Of a stretch of DNA of 64,000 bases, positions 54,322 through 64,000 are shown piece after piece (position 1 is the stretch's first letter; each line of letters starts with the position of its first letter). Under the pieces are notes generated by a model. It worked only from the letters and a program-made list of their open reading frames with translations, did not search any database and was not told the origin of the DNA. This stretch comes from Scilla litardierei (lineage: Eukaryota > Streptophyta > Magnoliopsida > Asparagales > Asparagaceae): positions 325,485,938-325,549,937 of the forward strand of contig CM061141.1 in NCBI GenBank assembly GCA_030789695.1, in the 5' to 3' direction. The position numbers and the translations under genes are program-made.

Positions 54322-55310
54322 TTTCTGAGTTTCAACAGCTCAAAATATCTATACATGTCAAGAAATGTTGCCATTCACAAATTATGTTCATTTTGATTAT
54401 TAAGGGGTCCACACACACGCACACGAGTTTAACTCTAGCATTTCTAAAAAGTGTGTTTGTGTCAGCAATTTAGTGTACAACATCGGATATCACACAAAAC
54501 ATAAAATAAACTGCACGCTTGCCTGACTGGGACAGTTTAGGTTGACCGAGTAACGACATGAAAGGACGCGACGTATCTGCGTCATTAAATAATAACATTT
54601 ATAATAATTAGTAAAAGTGCTTAAAATGAGAATTAACAGATTTGACACGGAAAGCTAATTATTCTTGTTATAGTTCTAAACTAAGGTATATCAAATTATA
54701 TACCGTTGGATTACATTTTTAGTCAAGGATGTCGTGGTGGCAATTTCACGCGTCATTTCACGTGTAGATTTTTAGTTATATAACTTTACGTGCAAATGGC
54801 CAAATGAGCACCTAAGTTCAAAAATGCACTATAAATCATACACTAGCCCGATTTCAGTGATTTTGGTGTCGTTGGGTTCGTTTTGATGGGTACTACGTTA
54901 CAGTGATATAGGTTCTCTGTTTTGGTTAAACAATTAATGAATTAAATCTATTGTGAGTTAAGCACAAAATTAAGCTAATCCCTAAATTAGGTTCGTCCGA
55001 TTTTATTGGGTTCTCTGGCTAGGGTGGTGTTTATATGGTGTTACACCAACATGGTACGCCTTATTTTACTCTAGTTTTTATTACACTAACATTATTTACA
55101 ATTTATAACATGCTGAAATAAACATTAACATTAACAAGCTAACAACAAATCTAACATTAACTTAAGCTAATTACATGGTTTAAAATTACATTCAATACTC
55201 TCACCTACTAGTGGTAACTTTGACTAAGTGTTAAAGTAACATGTGAAAACTATAACTCTAACTTACCAAAAAAACTATAACTCTAACAGTATTTAATACA
55301 CACTTTACTA

Positions 55311-55350
55311 TCTCTCTCTCTCTCTCTCTCTCTCACTCTCTCTCTCACTC
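55311..55350. repeat. CT/GA microsatellite
   Basis: Run of CT dinucleotides with two CACTC interruptions, downstream of the LTR-D leader (read on the minus strand). Confidence 0.85.
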
Positions 55351-56344
55351 TCACATATTTCTTTACACTTACTGCCTCTTTATCTGTCTTTCATTATTCT
55401 GTCCATGTCTTCCTTTCTCTCTCTTTTTTTTGTTTTCGCTTTAAAAACTTGCAACAGATCACGCAAGGCCAAGGGGAGGGAGCTCACGTTCGTGCGACGG
55501 AGAATGGGAGATGGTGTTCTGGCGAGCGTCGCTCGGCGGTCTTGCTGGCGGCGCGCGCTTGCTCCGGCAGGCAACGATGGGCTCCCCAGGCGGCGTCGTG
55601 GGCAAGGTTTAGGCGATGGGCGGCCAGCTAGAGACGCGGACAGCGCGCATGTGAGGGGGTGGTCGGCCTCCTCCGACGGGCGACGGTGGTGAGAGGATGA
55701 GGGAGGAGGAAAGGGGAAGATGTTGATTTGGCTTGAGGAGCTGATTTGATTTTGATTTTGTTCTTGGGAAGGATTTGGGAAAATGGTTGCTGGTTGAATT
55801 GTTTGTAGGAATTTGTTTGCATGGAGAAGGAGATGAAGAAGACTGTCGTCGTTCTCCCTTACTGTTATAAGAATAGTGTAGGGAACAACTTGAAGGAGGT
55901 AGCTAGAGGTGGGGGGAAGGATTGATAAGGATGTTGGATCTGAACTGTCCAACGGTGGAAATCAATGTAGGTTAATTAGCAACTTAATTAAGGTTAAATT
56001 TAATCAATACTTGATTTTGGATAATCTAATTAGGGTAATTTAATTAGGTTAAAGTTAATTAATCACGCCATGGTAAAATATTAAGAGATAGACGCGCTCA
56101 CGTCGACGCACAAAAGAATTCGCGCACGAAAATATCCGAACAATCAAAACAAAAATACGGGCACATGCAATAATCATACGTCTAGACATACCGGCCGTTA
56201 AAGTACTGTATGGATTGTAATAAATAGACACTGTTTGGGTATTTTTGAACATCTCTGCATCGTGGCTATTTCGTTTTCACTGGTTAACTGCAGGCCTGTG
56301 AATAAATCAAATAAGTAACGGGCCCCCTGAAGGCGATCGTTACA

Positions 56345-56938
56345 AGTTTGGTGGCTCATGCAGGTCTGCGCTAACTATCTCGTGAACAATATAGCAAGAT
56401 CAGGGTGTACAATATAAAATACTCAAATTGAACTCTCGAGTACTGGGTGTCTCGAGGTTCACCTGTATTGGATATACGGATAAAGTGTCTTTATTACCCA
56501 TCTTCTTTGGCCTCTTTCCCTTCTTTTATTCCATCCTCTGAGTGTATTTTTATACACCTTTCCTCCTTCATCTGCTTAGAGTGATCTTCCATATGTGAAC
56601 CATTTATTCACTTCATCTTCATCGCCTTCTTTTAGTATGTTGTTGCCTTATGATCAATCTTGTCATTCATAGAATATGACATTTAGTTCGCCTAAACTCT
56701 AGCTACGTCTATTTTAAGGGGGTAGCATTCGGATTTTCGATCACCAGAAGTTCGAGTTCGACAACGGAAGCGAATCGAAGGACGCTCAGAAGTATTTGAG
56801 GATGATGCTAAAGAATTTGAGACGAGCCAAACCTGACGTGCAAGTGTAGGTTGTTACGTCTTTTTCATCCTTCTTGAACTTGTATTTTCCTTCTACACAC
56901 CACTTTCACCATGTACCAGATTTTCCATGGGTTTGAAT
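56345..56938. other. Unassigned stretch
   Basis: About 590 bp between two oppositely oriented LTR blocks. I see no gene, RNA or repeat in it. Confidence 0.4.
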
Positions 56939-59650
56939 TGTAACGGTCTGTTTTCATCAACACAACAATTTACGTGTTTAACCTATTAAACTATTTTATA
57001 ATGGTTCGTCAGGAGTTTTATAATTTCAAAATTTTCTTATAAAAATATTTTGAAATATCAAACTAGTTATAGAGTATTTTAGTAAGTTCGGACGTCATCA
57101 AATACATATAAATTATTGGATAAAAATTCATTTTCACTCATTACTATTTTGGCTTAATGAATTAATTTTCTATACCAACACCATCAAAACATTTTCAAAC
57201 TTCTACGGTATCATGCTATGATCATTTAGGGCTTTCCACATTAATTTCGTAATTTTTTGAAGTCAAATCAATAGAGAAACCGCAAACCCACTTACTAAAC
57301 GTTTTGGCCCAAAACTCGTATTTCCGTAGCTCAAACCCCTAATTGAATCTCGTACTCACAATCCTCACGACGATACAAACCCGTGGATATGTTATAATAA
57401 TTTTTCGGGGTCATATGCGAAAACGGGGCTATATTCCTCCGTTTTACTAATTACACCTCCTAATCACTTTTTACCCTTGCTAATTACTAATTACATTAAC
57501 CTAATTACTAACTACCCTATCCATGACTAACATGTGAGGGGAGAACCGTTTAACATTTTCAAAAACATATCTAATCCTAAATCTTTCATTAATGCCACTT
57601 TTTGAGTAAATATTAAATGCCTAATTAAAAAATTAGTATCTCTAACCTATATAAACCCCCTCCTTCTCCATCAGAAAACCCTCTCCGACGAGAGCTCCAG
57701 CAAGATTTCGGCGAGCTCCTCCCTACTCCGGTGATCCCCTCTCCCTCCTCCTCCATCCTCCTTCATCTCCATCAAAATCCACATCCTCAATCTCTCTCTA
57801 TCTCTCTCTAAAAATCAACAAAAACAATCAAACCCATCATGGCCATGGCCATCTCCGGCGAACTTTTCCATCTCTGGCGAACTTTCCCCCCTTCGGCAGC
57901 AACCTCCACCTTCCCTTGATCCCCCTCTCTATCTCTACAACTCTCTCTCCCTCTCTCCATTGATTCTTCAACAAGAATCAAACAAAAATAAATAAAAAAA
58001 TACACAGCTCTCGGCCCTGCTGGCCGTCGGCCGTCGACGACGGCCAGCGACGGCCGGCCAGGTGGCCGGCCACCATCTGGCTTCCCCTTGGCTTTCCCCC
58101 CATGGCTCCTCTCCATCTTGATCTCTTACAATTACAAATGAAGAAGGAAGAAGATGAGAAAGAAAGAAAAAAATTGTTGAGAAAATTTTGACAGGGCTGT
58201 CTTTTTGAAAGAGTAAAATTTTGTGAAGGGGGGAAATTTGTGAAGGGGAAATTGAGAAGGGGATTTGGGAAGGGATTACTTTTGAAGGGAATTTAGAAGA
58301 GAATGAGATTTTGAAGTAAATTTTTTGTGTGAAGGGAATTTTGAAGTGATTTTTGGAAGGGAAATTTTTGTGTAGGGAACCTATATATGAAATAGTTTTT
58401 TTGTTTTAAATGTGTATACGTATACGTGCGTACATGCACGTAGTACGGATTTTGTAACTTCGATTAGTAATGAATAAAATATGGGTGCATGCATATGTTG
58501 TTTGTAGGTAGACGTTCCGGGAAGACACCGACTCCCGGACGCGGCACGAGACTCGCCCAAGGAACCAAACTGCAATCAGTCAGATCACAGGCAAGTAAAT
58601 AACCTATATATATGTTTGTTGTACTCATTGTTGTATGTATTGTTGTACACGTTGTTGGATGTACAAAAAGATGGGCCTATAAGACCATACAGATATGGAT
58701 ACGGATACGGATACGGATACGGATACGGATATGGATACAGTTATAGATGTGTAATGTGATACAACACGGGTTATGGGGTAGTCTTGAGCTACGAGGTGTA
58801 CGGGAGTGACCAGGTCCATCCTTATTTTGTAAGATATACCATCACCCTACAGGGGATGGTAGATAGATATTCTACGGGTTGCTCCGTGGGATGGGTGCAC
58901 TTATGGTTACACATCGTGCACTCGGGCTAAGGCTGATGCACTAGCTTGTTTGTTTACTATGTCACTATTGTTCAGTGACGACTACTGACTTGATACCACT
59001 GTTCTACTGACTAAGTCGAGACTACTCGAACGTGGCAGAGCGGTATAATAATAAGTGGCCTTAAATTACTACTGGATCAGTGTCTAGAAAGGAATGGGAA
59101 GGGGGTTGGTCAACCAAAGGACTTGTCATACGGTCTTATAAGTGACATGTGCCTTCAAGCCCTGACTGACTGGCTGGTTTGGGAGTTAAACTAGACTTCT
59201 TATTATTATGCCAGCCTACACTATTAGATAGTCAAGCGACGTTGTTTCCTCTTGCTCGCTCATTACTTTCCTGCCTTTACTTTCTGTTGGTTTTTTACTT
59301 GCCGCTTAGCGATGACATGTATTTCATTGTTTTCTTTGAAATGCATGTTAGACTACGAGCCGCCAGAATACGTGGAGTACTACACTGAGGACGATCCCGC
59401 AGACCAGGGATCAAAGGACGTTACTAAGCTCGTACCAGCAGAGGAGTAGGAGTCTCCGACTCAACCACAGCATCCGCTTTCCTTTACTGTCAGTGTGCTT
59501 TTCTTACTGCCAGTATGCTATTTACTTTCGAGTGTTGTACTTTACTTTTTGTGGAGTCGTTGTAGGCCGCACTATGAGGCCCAGTCCTATACTACTTTTC
59601 ATCGATTGGATAATAAAGATGTTGTGTGTTGTTTCTCTGAGTTTGCATGA
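56939..59650 (+). repeat. Tekay/Del-like LTR on the plus strand (LTR-B)
   Basis: Starts TGTAACGGTC. TATATAAA at 57648-57655, C-rich leader (57660-58110), a likely leader-intron end TTTGTAG at about 58508, a GGATAC microsatellite, and an end region (from about 59560) that resembles the 3' part of LTR-D. The first 700 bp are homologous to LTR-A in inverse orientation. The right border is uncertain. Confidence 0.6.
58693..58739 (+). repeat. GGATAC microsatellite
   Basis: Seven tandem GGATAC/GGATAT units. Confidence 0.9.
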
Positions 59651-60436
59651 CAAGAACCTGCCTTCAATGGAATTACTACAGACGCTTATTGTGCATCAAG
59701 TAAGGAAGAAAAAAATTCCCTCCTTGTTTAATGCACATGCGGACCTTCGTCGCATCCTCGCTCCCGGGTATTATGGGAAGCACTCTGGCGTGGAACGCTC
59801 TTCGAAGTTGGTAGATGACTCCACTAATGTATTCTTTGAATCAGTCTTCACTGTGTCTGCAAGGTACTGCTGGACCTGGCTGAGCGTTTTCAAGAATTGC
59901 TTCTTGGATGATGAGCTTCTCAGAAGATGTAGACTTTGGAAGATGATGTGTAGATCTTTAGGAGGTGGTCGGCCTTTTGTGTTTTAGTCATTGCGATGAT
60001 CTTTAAACCTGCATATGCGATATATATTCATTGACCCTTGGAAGTTACGCAGAAGCAGCTTATCATTGGTCTAGTGGTGCTCTCCAGAATTCCTTGACCC
60101 TTCGAAGTTGGTAGATGACTCCACTAATGCGATATATATTCCTTGACCCTTCGAAGTTGGTAGATGACTCCACTAATGTATTCTTTGAATCAGTCTTCAC
60201 TGTGTCTGCAAGGTATTGCTGGACCTGGCTGAGCGTTTTCAAGAATTGCTTCTTGGATGATTAGCTTCTCAGAAGATGTAGACTTTGGAAGATGATGTGT
60301 AGATCTTTAGGAGGTGGCCGGCCTTTTGTGTTTTAGTCATTGCGATGATCTTTAAACCTGCATATGCGATATATATTCCTTGACCCTTGGAAGTTACGCA
60401 GAAGCAGCTTATCATTGGTCTAGTGGTGCTCTCCAG
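59651..60436 (+). other. Unrecognised segment with a 287-bp tandem duplication
   Basis: 59801-60087 is repeated at 60150-60436 (offset 349) with very few changes, and the 62 bp between holds a further partial copy (CGAAGTTGGTAGATGACTCC). An open frame reaches 59987 in the first copy, but the second copy carries a stop (TGATTAG in place of TGATGAG), and no product family is recognisable. Could be a captured fragment or 3' region of a retroelement. Confidence 0.5.
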
Positions 60437-61041
60437 GACAACACTATATCTGGTTAACAGCTTTACTGCAGACGTTCTACCAAAGACACGTGCAGTTGGC
60501 CAGATAAAGAAGTGTAAAAAGTACACTAGAGCTAGGCTCTTCGGGACCTAGGCTTGGGGGGTAAACCAACTGATTATATGGGTGAGCATGACATTAGAGT
60601 GGAGACGGTGCACATCAGGGAGATTTAATAACACCTAAACTTTACGAATTTCTTTAGTTTTGGAGATTTTTCATGTATCGAAATGAATATCTGAATGGCA
60701 TGATCTTTTTCTATTCTCTATTGCATGTTGTGTGATTCCTTTATGCTCCTTATGTATCTATGATTGAAAAGGGCGTTGCCAACTTCTTTATACTAGACTC
60801 TAGGGATTGCATGAGATTGATATGATTTGATGGTGTTATTTCAGTAGATCCCTGTTCTTTGCCTGCACTGCATGGTCATATGATTTATGAAACTATAAAT
60901 TACCAATAGCATGTATGTTTAGCACTCAGAGCATCGTGATATATTATTTAGGCCTGAGATCTGACAGATCATCCTTAGCACTTTCCTCTTACTTCTCTTT
61001 TTACTTTTCATTCCTTCATATTTTCGTTTTCTTATTTTCTT
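60437..61041. other. Unassigned stretch before the MITE
   Basis: About 600 bp, AT-rich. A short GCTTGGGGGG tract lies near 60551. No gene seen. Possibly internal sequence of Athila-3. Confidence 0.35.
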
Positions 61042-61367
61042 GGGTAAATGACATTAAAATACCCTAACGTTTGGGCCATTTTCACTTATATACCCTATCG
61101 TTCATTTTGGTAAACTTTGATACCCAAATCTAAATTTGATGTAGGATTGGAGGAGGAAATATTGTCTGAAGAGAGGCTGAAAACACTGTGCATCCCAGAC
61201 ATAGGAAGACTGATGGAATGCATGTATTTGGAGGCCTCTTCAGACAATATTTCCTCCTCCAATCCTACATCAAATTTAGATTTGGGTATCAAAGTTTACC
61301 AAAATGAACGATAGGGTATATAAGTGAAAATGGCCCAAACGTTGGGGTATTTTAATGTCATTTACCC
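61042..61367. mobile_element. Mutator-type MITE with very long terminal inverted repeats
   Basis: 326 bp. GGGTAAATGACATTAAAATA at the left end is mirrored at the right end; inverted repeats of about 130 bp each leave a core of only about 55 bp. A perfect 9-bp target duplication tattttctt flanks it (61033-61041 and 61368-61376), as expected for Mutator-like transposition. Non-coding; the short ORFs in it are mirror images of each other. Confidence 0.92.
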
Positions 61368-61376
61368 TATTTTCTT

Positions 61377-61447
61377 TTTGTTTTCCTCCCGGCGTACCGA
61401 TTATTCGTCTTCCTCGAGGACGAGTAAGAGGTAAGCTTGGGGGATTT
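61377..61447 (+). promoter_or_regulatory. Palindrome plus polypurine tract of Athila-3
   Basis: TCCTCGAGGACGAG followed by AAGCTTGGGGGAT immediately before an LTR start, the same arrangement as before the Athila-1 3' LTR. Confidence 0.75.
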
Positions 61448-61711
61448 TGATGTGTTCATATTTTACACTATTTTCATATCATTATTCCATTGCATCTCAT
61501 GCCATTTTCGCATCCAAATCCCTCATTTTACTACGATATTGCATTTCTGACGATATTTTCGAGTTTCGTAGTGTTTTGTGAGTTTTCAGGGATTTTGGAG
61601 CGATTTGGGACCCCACTTGGGTATGGACACATCCAACGTGCTCGAGAGCTTATTGGCGGGGCTCTGGAGGAGTTCGCCACACTTTTGGAGCCATCAGAGG
61701 AGAAGAGAGAG

Positions 61712-61712
61712 A

Positions 61713-61764
<52 letters not shown>
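61712..61764. repeat. GA microsatellite
   Basis: About 25 GA repeats with one interruption at the left. Confidence 0.95.
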
Positions 61765-61767
<3 letters not shown>

Positions 61768-61799
61768 CAAGAGCCTTTGCAGCATTTTCCCAGAAAATG

Positions 61800-62110
61800 C
61801 TCGGTCCGAGCAGCTTAGCTGCTCGACCGAGCCATATCAGATTGAGAAGAGACCTGACACGGGCTGACTCGGACCGAGCAGCTCATCTGCTCGGTCGAGT
61901 AGCCTCAATTTCCATAATCAAAATCAAGCCACGATGCGGCCCGAGCAACAGACCGAGTCGACCCCTACTCGGGCCGAGTAGATCCTACTCGGTCTGGGTA
62001 GGCTGAGCAGCGACTTTGATTTTCTATAGTGCGCAGTCGATAGCTCATCTGCTCGGCCCGAGCCACCGAACGAGCAGCTCATTACACGACCGAGTCACCT
62101 ACTCGGTCGG
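61800..62110. repeat. Palindrome array (CTCGGTCGAG-type) in the Athila-3 LTR
   Basis: Facing pairs such as GCTCGGTCCGAGCAGC and GCTGCTCGACCGAGC, GAGCAGCTCATCTGCTCGG, and CTCGGGCCGAG. Same kind of array as in Athila-2 but more diverged. Confidence 0.75.
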
Positions 62111-63120
62111 CAACTCAGGGCCATTTTTGGAAAGTTTTGAAAGATCGCGATGCGCGCGATCTCTGGGCACTGAAGGCTCGCAGAGCTGAGCGACTGAAAG
62201 GAGACTTCTCATTAGGGAATTTTAGAGAGTTTTTACGGAAAGCTTGGGTGATTTTTGGTAGGAATTTTCTGAGAGTAATTTTTGTAAGAAGATTTTGAAT
62301 CAAGTGCTTGGAGATTGTTGCGTTATTTTGGATTGTTCTTGCGTTTGGGATTCTTTTATAAATTGCAGATGTTTCATTTGCCCGCTGTAATTCTTCCACT
62401 TGGATTATTTCAATTTCTATGATGTCTCTTCCTCTGGAATCAATGATTTTATTTGTTATTATTGCGATGTGTGAGTAGATTCTTTCTAGGGTTGATGGGT
62501 TAGCCCTAGGATTCTAGGGGAAAAATGTAGATCTGGATCCCTACGTTGAATTGGGGATTTAGGGATGTAATTCGGTAGATCCTGCCGAATCCGTAAATAA
62601 CCCGTACTGAGATCATGCCCACGGTCTGTGGAATTGATGTGCTTAAGGGGTATCTAAGGATTCGAATAGGGAAATCGGTAGATCCAACCAAGGCATGTGA
62701 CTATGCCCGGCTCGCGCATAGAGGGGACCCATCGACGAACTATACCGCTACGTTGACGGCTACCGCCATTGCGTCAATGAGAGCCACCGAAATACCCCGC
62801 AATTCTAACACACGAGAGTGGTACGAATTGGGGGATTAATTCCCTAGCCCTAATGCAATGTGAGGATCCTATCCCAACATCTACCCCCAACGATCCTAGT
62901 GGTGATCCCTAAAGCCCTAGTCCCTTTTATTAGCATTACAACAACCAACAACCAACCCAAATCTTTTACCCCGACGGTTATCTCACTTCTAGGCTTAGAA
63001 ATAGACTGAGAACCGATTGACACTATCACCATCCCTGTGGGATTCGACATCTTATATATTATAACTCGACACCGTCCGCTTGCGGATTGAGCCCGAAATT
63101 GTAGCCTAGGTGCCATATTA

Positions 63121-63264
63121 CTCCTGGCGATCGTGACACCGCCAGGTGGAACCTAGGTGTAGGTTGCGGGTGCGTCAGTTTTCTCACAGCTGGTTGGTCG
63201 TTTGGATTTCTAGGGGTCATCGCTGTCACGTGAGATGCATGCGGCCTCCGAGGTCGGTAATCTG
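63121..63264. other. Unassigned stretch
   Basis: About 140 bp between the approximate end of the Athila-3 LTR and the decayed gypsy pol; it may belong to either. Confidence 0.4.
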
Positions 63265-63985
63265 AAAGACAATGTGGTTGAGAACGCACAGACCCGAGCG
63301 TCGGTGGCGGATGCTTTGTCCCCACAAGGAGAGGATTCCTAGTTAGCAGCCTTATCAGTACCGGTGATTCTTGATTAGGAACCCTTACTGCAAGAAATCA
63401 AGGAGGATGGGAAGTTGGTGAAGATTCAGTCTGTGCTGCTATAGGGATCGACAGAGTTTCCATGGTATTTGTTAGAGGGTCCATGCTTGTTGTACCAATG
63501 GTGGCTTGTCTTATCAAGGACATCTACACCCGCCTTGAGCAAATTGTAAGAGTTCTATGGGAGTACAGTTAAGGGATATTCTGTTGTTATCAAGACTTAT
63601 CGATGCATGTCTACAGAGTTGTTCTATGAGGGGATGAGAAAGGATCTCACGGAGATAGTGGCAAAGTGTGGCATGTGCCAGCATCACAAATACATGGCAA
63701 CAGCTCTTGGGGCTGCAAAAGACTCTATCCTTGCTAGATCGAGTTTGTGAGAAGCTGACGATTGATTTTATTGAAGGATTACTGAGGTTAGATGGGTATT
63801 CAGTCATCCTTGTTATGGTCGACTGCCTCAGCAAGTATGCGCACTTTGTGGCACTCCGACATCCCCACAACACAGTGACTGTTGCATTAGCATTCATACA
63901 AGAGGTGGTGTGGTTACATGGGATCCTGGAATCCATCGTGTCAGATTGAGATCGGGTTTTTTCTTAGCCATTTTTGGAAGGAGAT
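63265..63985 (+). pseudogene. Decayed gypsy Pol fragment (RNase H end to integrase)
   Basis: Several stops and shifts. Translatable traces follow the order of a chromovirus-type pol: the end of RNase H (VADALSPQGED), integrase zinc finger (KTYRCMSTELFYEGMRKDL, then CGMCQHHK), and integrase core (LTIDFIEGLLRLDGYSVILVMVDCLSKYAHF, in the frame 63668-63949, split here as two motifs DFIEGLLRLDGYSVI and VMVDCLSKYAHF). It then reaches LHGILESIVSD and a stop where related proteins continue. It may belong to the same element as the Tekay-like LTR-B. Confidence 0.85.
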
Positions 63986-64000
63986 ATTTAAGATGCAGTG

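Larger units (their letters stand above)
53295..56344 (-). repeat. Tekay/Del-like LTR on the minus strand (LTR-D)
   Basis: About 3.05 kb. On the minus strand it starts TGTAACGATC at 56344 and ends GGGGCATGACA at 53295, the usual ends of this LTR type. It contains a promoter-leader region (55380-55870), a CT run (about 55311-55350) and a minisatellite (54205-54321). No matching target duplication found, so it may be part of a decayed larger element. Confidence 0.6.
61448..63120 (+). repeat. 3' LTR of a third Athila-like element (Athila-3)
   Basis: Starts TGATGTGTTCATATTTTACAC, related to the start of the Athila-2 LTR. It contains a GA microsatellite (61712-61764), a CTCGG(T/C)CGAG-type palindrome array (61800-62110) and, further on, repeated GTAGATCC loops with inverted flanks. 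The right border is approximate. No second LTR is in the window, and the internal region to its left is very short, so this may be a truncated element. Confidence 0.7.

Noticed and set aside
55380..55952. 190-residue minus-strand ORF
   Set aside because: Pro/Ser/Arg-rich leader of LTR-D; no domain, and it parallels other LTR leaders.
61490..62006. ORFs across the GA microsatellite with Arg-Glu runs
   Set aside because: Created by the simple repeat inside the Athila-3 LTR.

Overview
The window is plant nuclear DNA made almost entirely of nested LTR retrotransposons. I found no convincing host gene, tRNA, rRNA or CRISPR array. The plant assignment rests on lineages known only from plants: Ty1/copia Sirevirus-type elements (initiator-Met primer site, long coiled-coil Gag, third ORF, multiple polypurine tracts) and Ty3/gypsy Athila- and Tat-type elements (tRNA-Asp-type and Tat-type primer sites). 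A large, repeat-rich flowering-plant genome fits best; the species cannot be read from the sequence.

Layout. 1-12197 is a young Sirevirus (S1, + strand; 5' LTR cut by the window edge) with gag, a frameshifted pol, a third ORF and a complete 3' LTR. 12198-12393 is an older gag scrap of the same family. From there a five-level nest begins. Level 1 is a Tekay/Del-like LTR remnant (12394-12920 plus 50219-50444, - strand). Level 2 is a Tat-type gypsy (12921-50218, target duplication gtaat) that holds two insertions: a gag-only non-autonomous element on the - strand (16185-22333) and an Athila-type element, Athila-2 (about 23619-50084). Level 4 is Athila-1 (25233-48596, target duplication atatt), inside the Athila-2 LTR. 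Level 5 is a second Sirevirus (S2, 28449-40955, - strand, target duplication aggtt), inside the Athila-1 reverse transcriptase just before its FMDD box. To the right, 50445-59650 holds diverged LTR blocks about 3 kb long in both orientations. These are followed by an unrecognised duplicated segment, a Mutator-type MITE (61042-61367), a third Athila-like LTR (from 61448) and a decayed gypsy integrase region (63265-63985).

The most interesting biology is in the non-coding parts. S1, S2 and Athila-1 each carry a family-specific array of short palindromes just upstream of the LTR promoter, and a second copy of that array inside the element just upstream of the third ORF. In Athila-1 the internal array even ends in its own TATAAATA box. 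The third ORFs of the copia and gypsy elements appear to share one plant-transposon protein domain, and the Sirevirus version has nuclear-localisation-like basic clusters and no membrane segment. This suggests a convergent cassette of array, promoter and regulator. Separately, the Athila-2 LTR holds five consecutive potential hairpins with different stems but nearly the same loop. In addition, both Sireviruses have GT-AG-bounded sequences of 59 and 60 nt between gag and pol whose removal would fuse the two frames in each element despite the 1-nt length difference.
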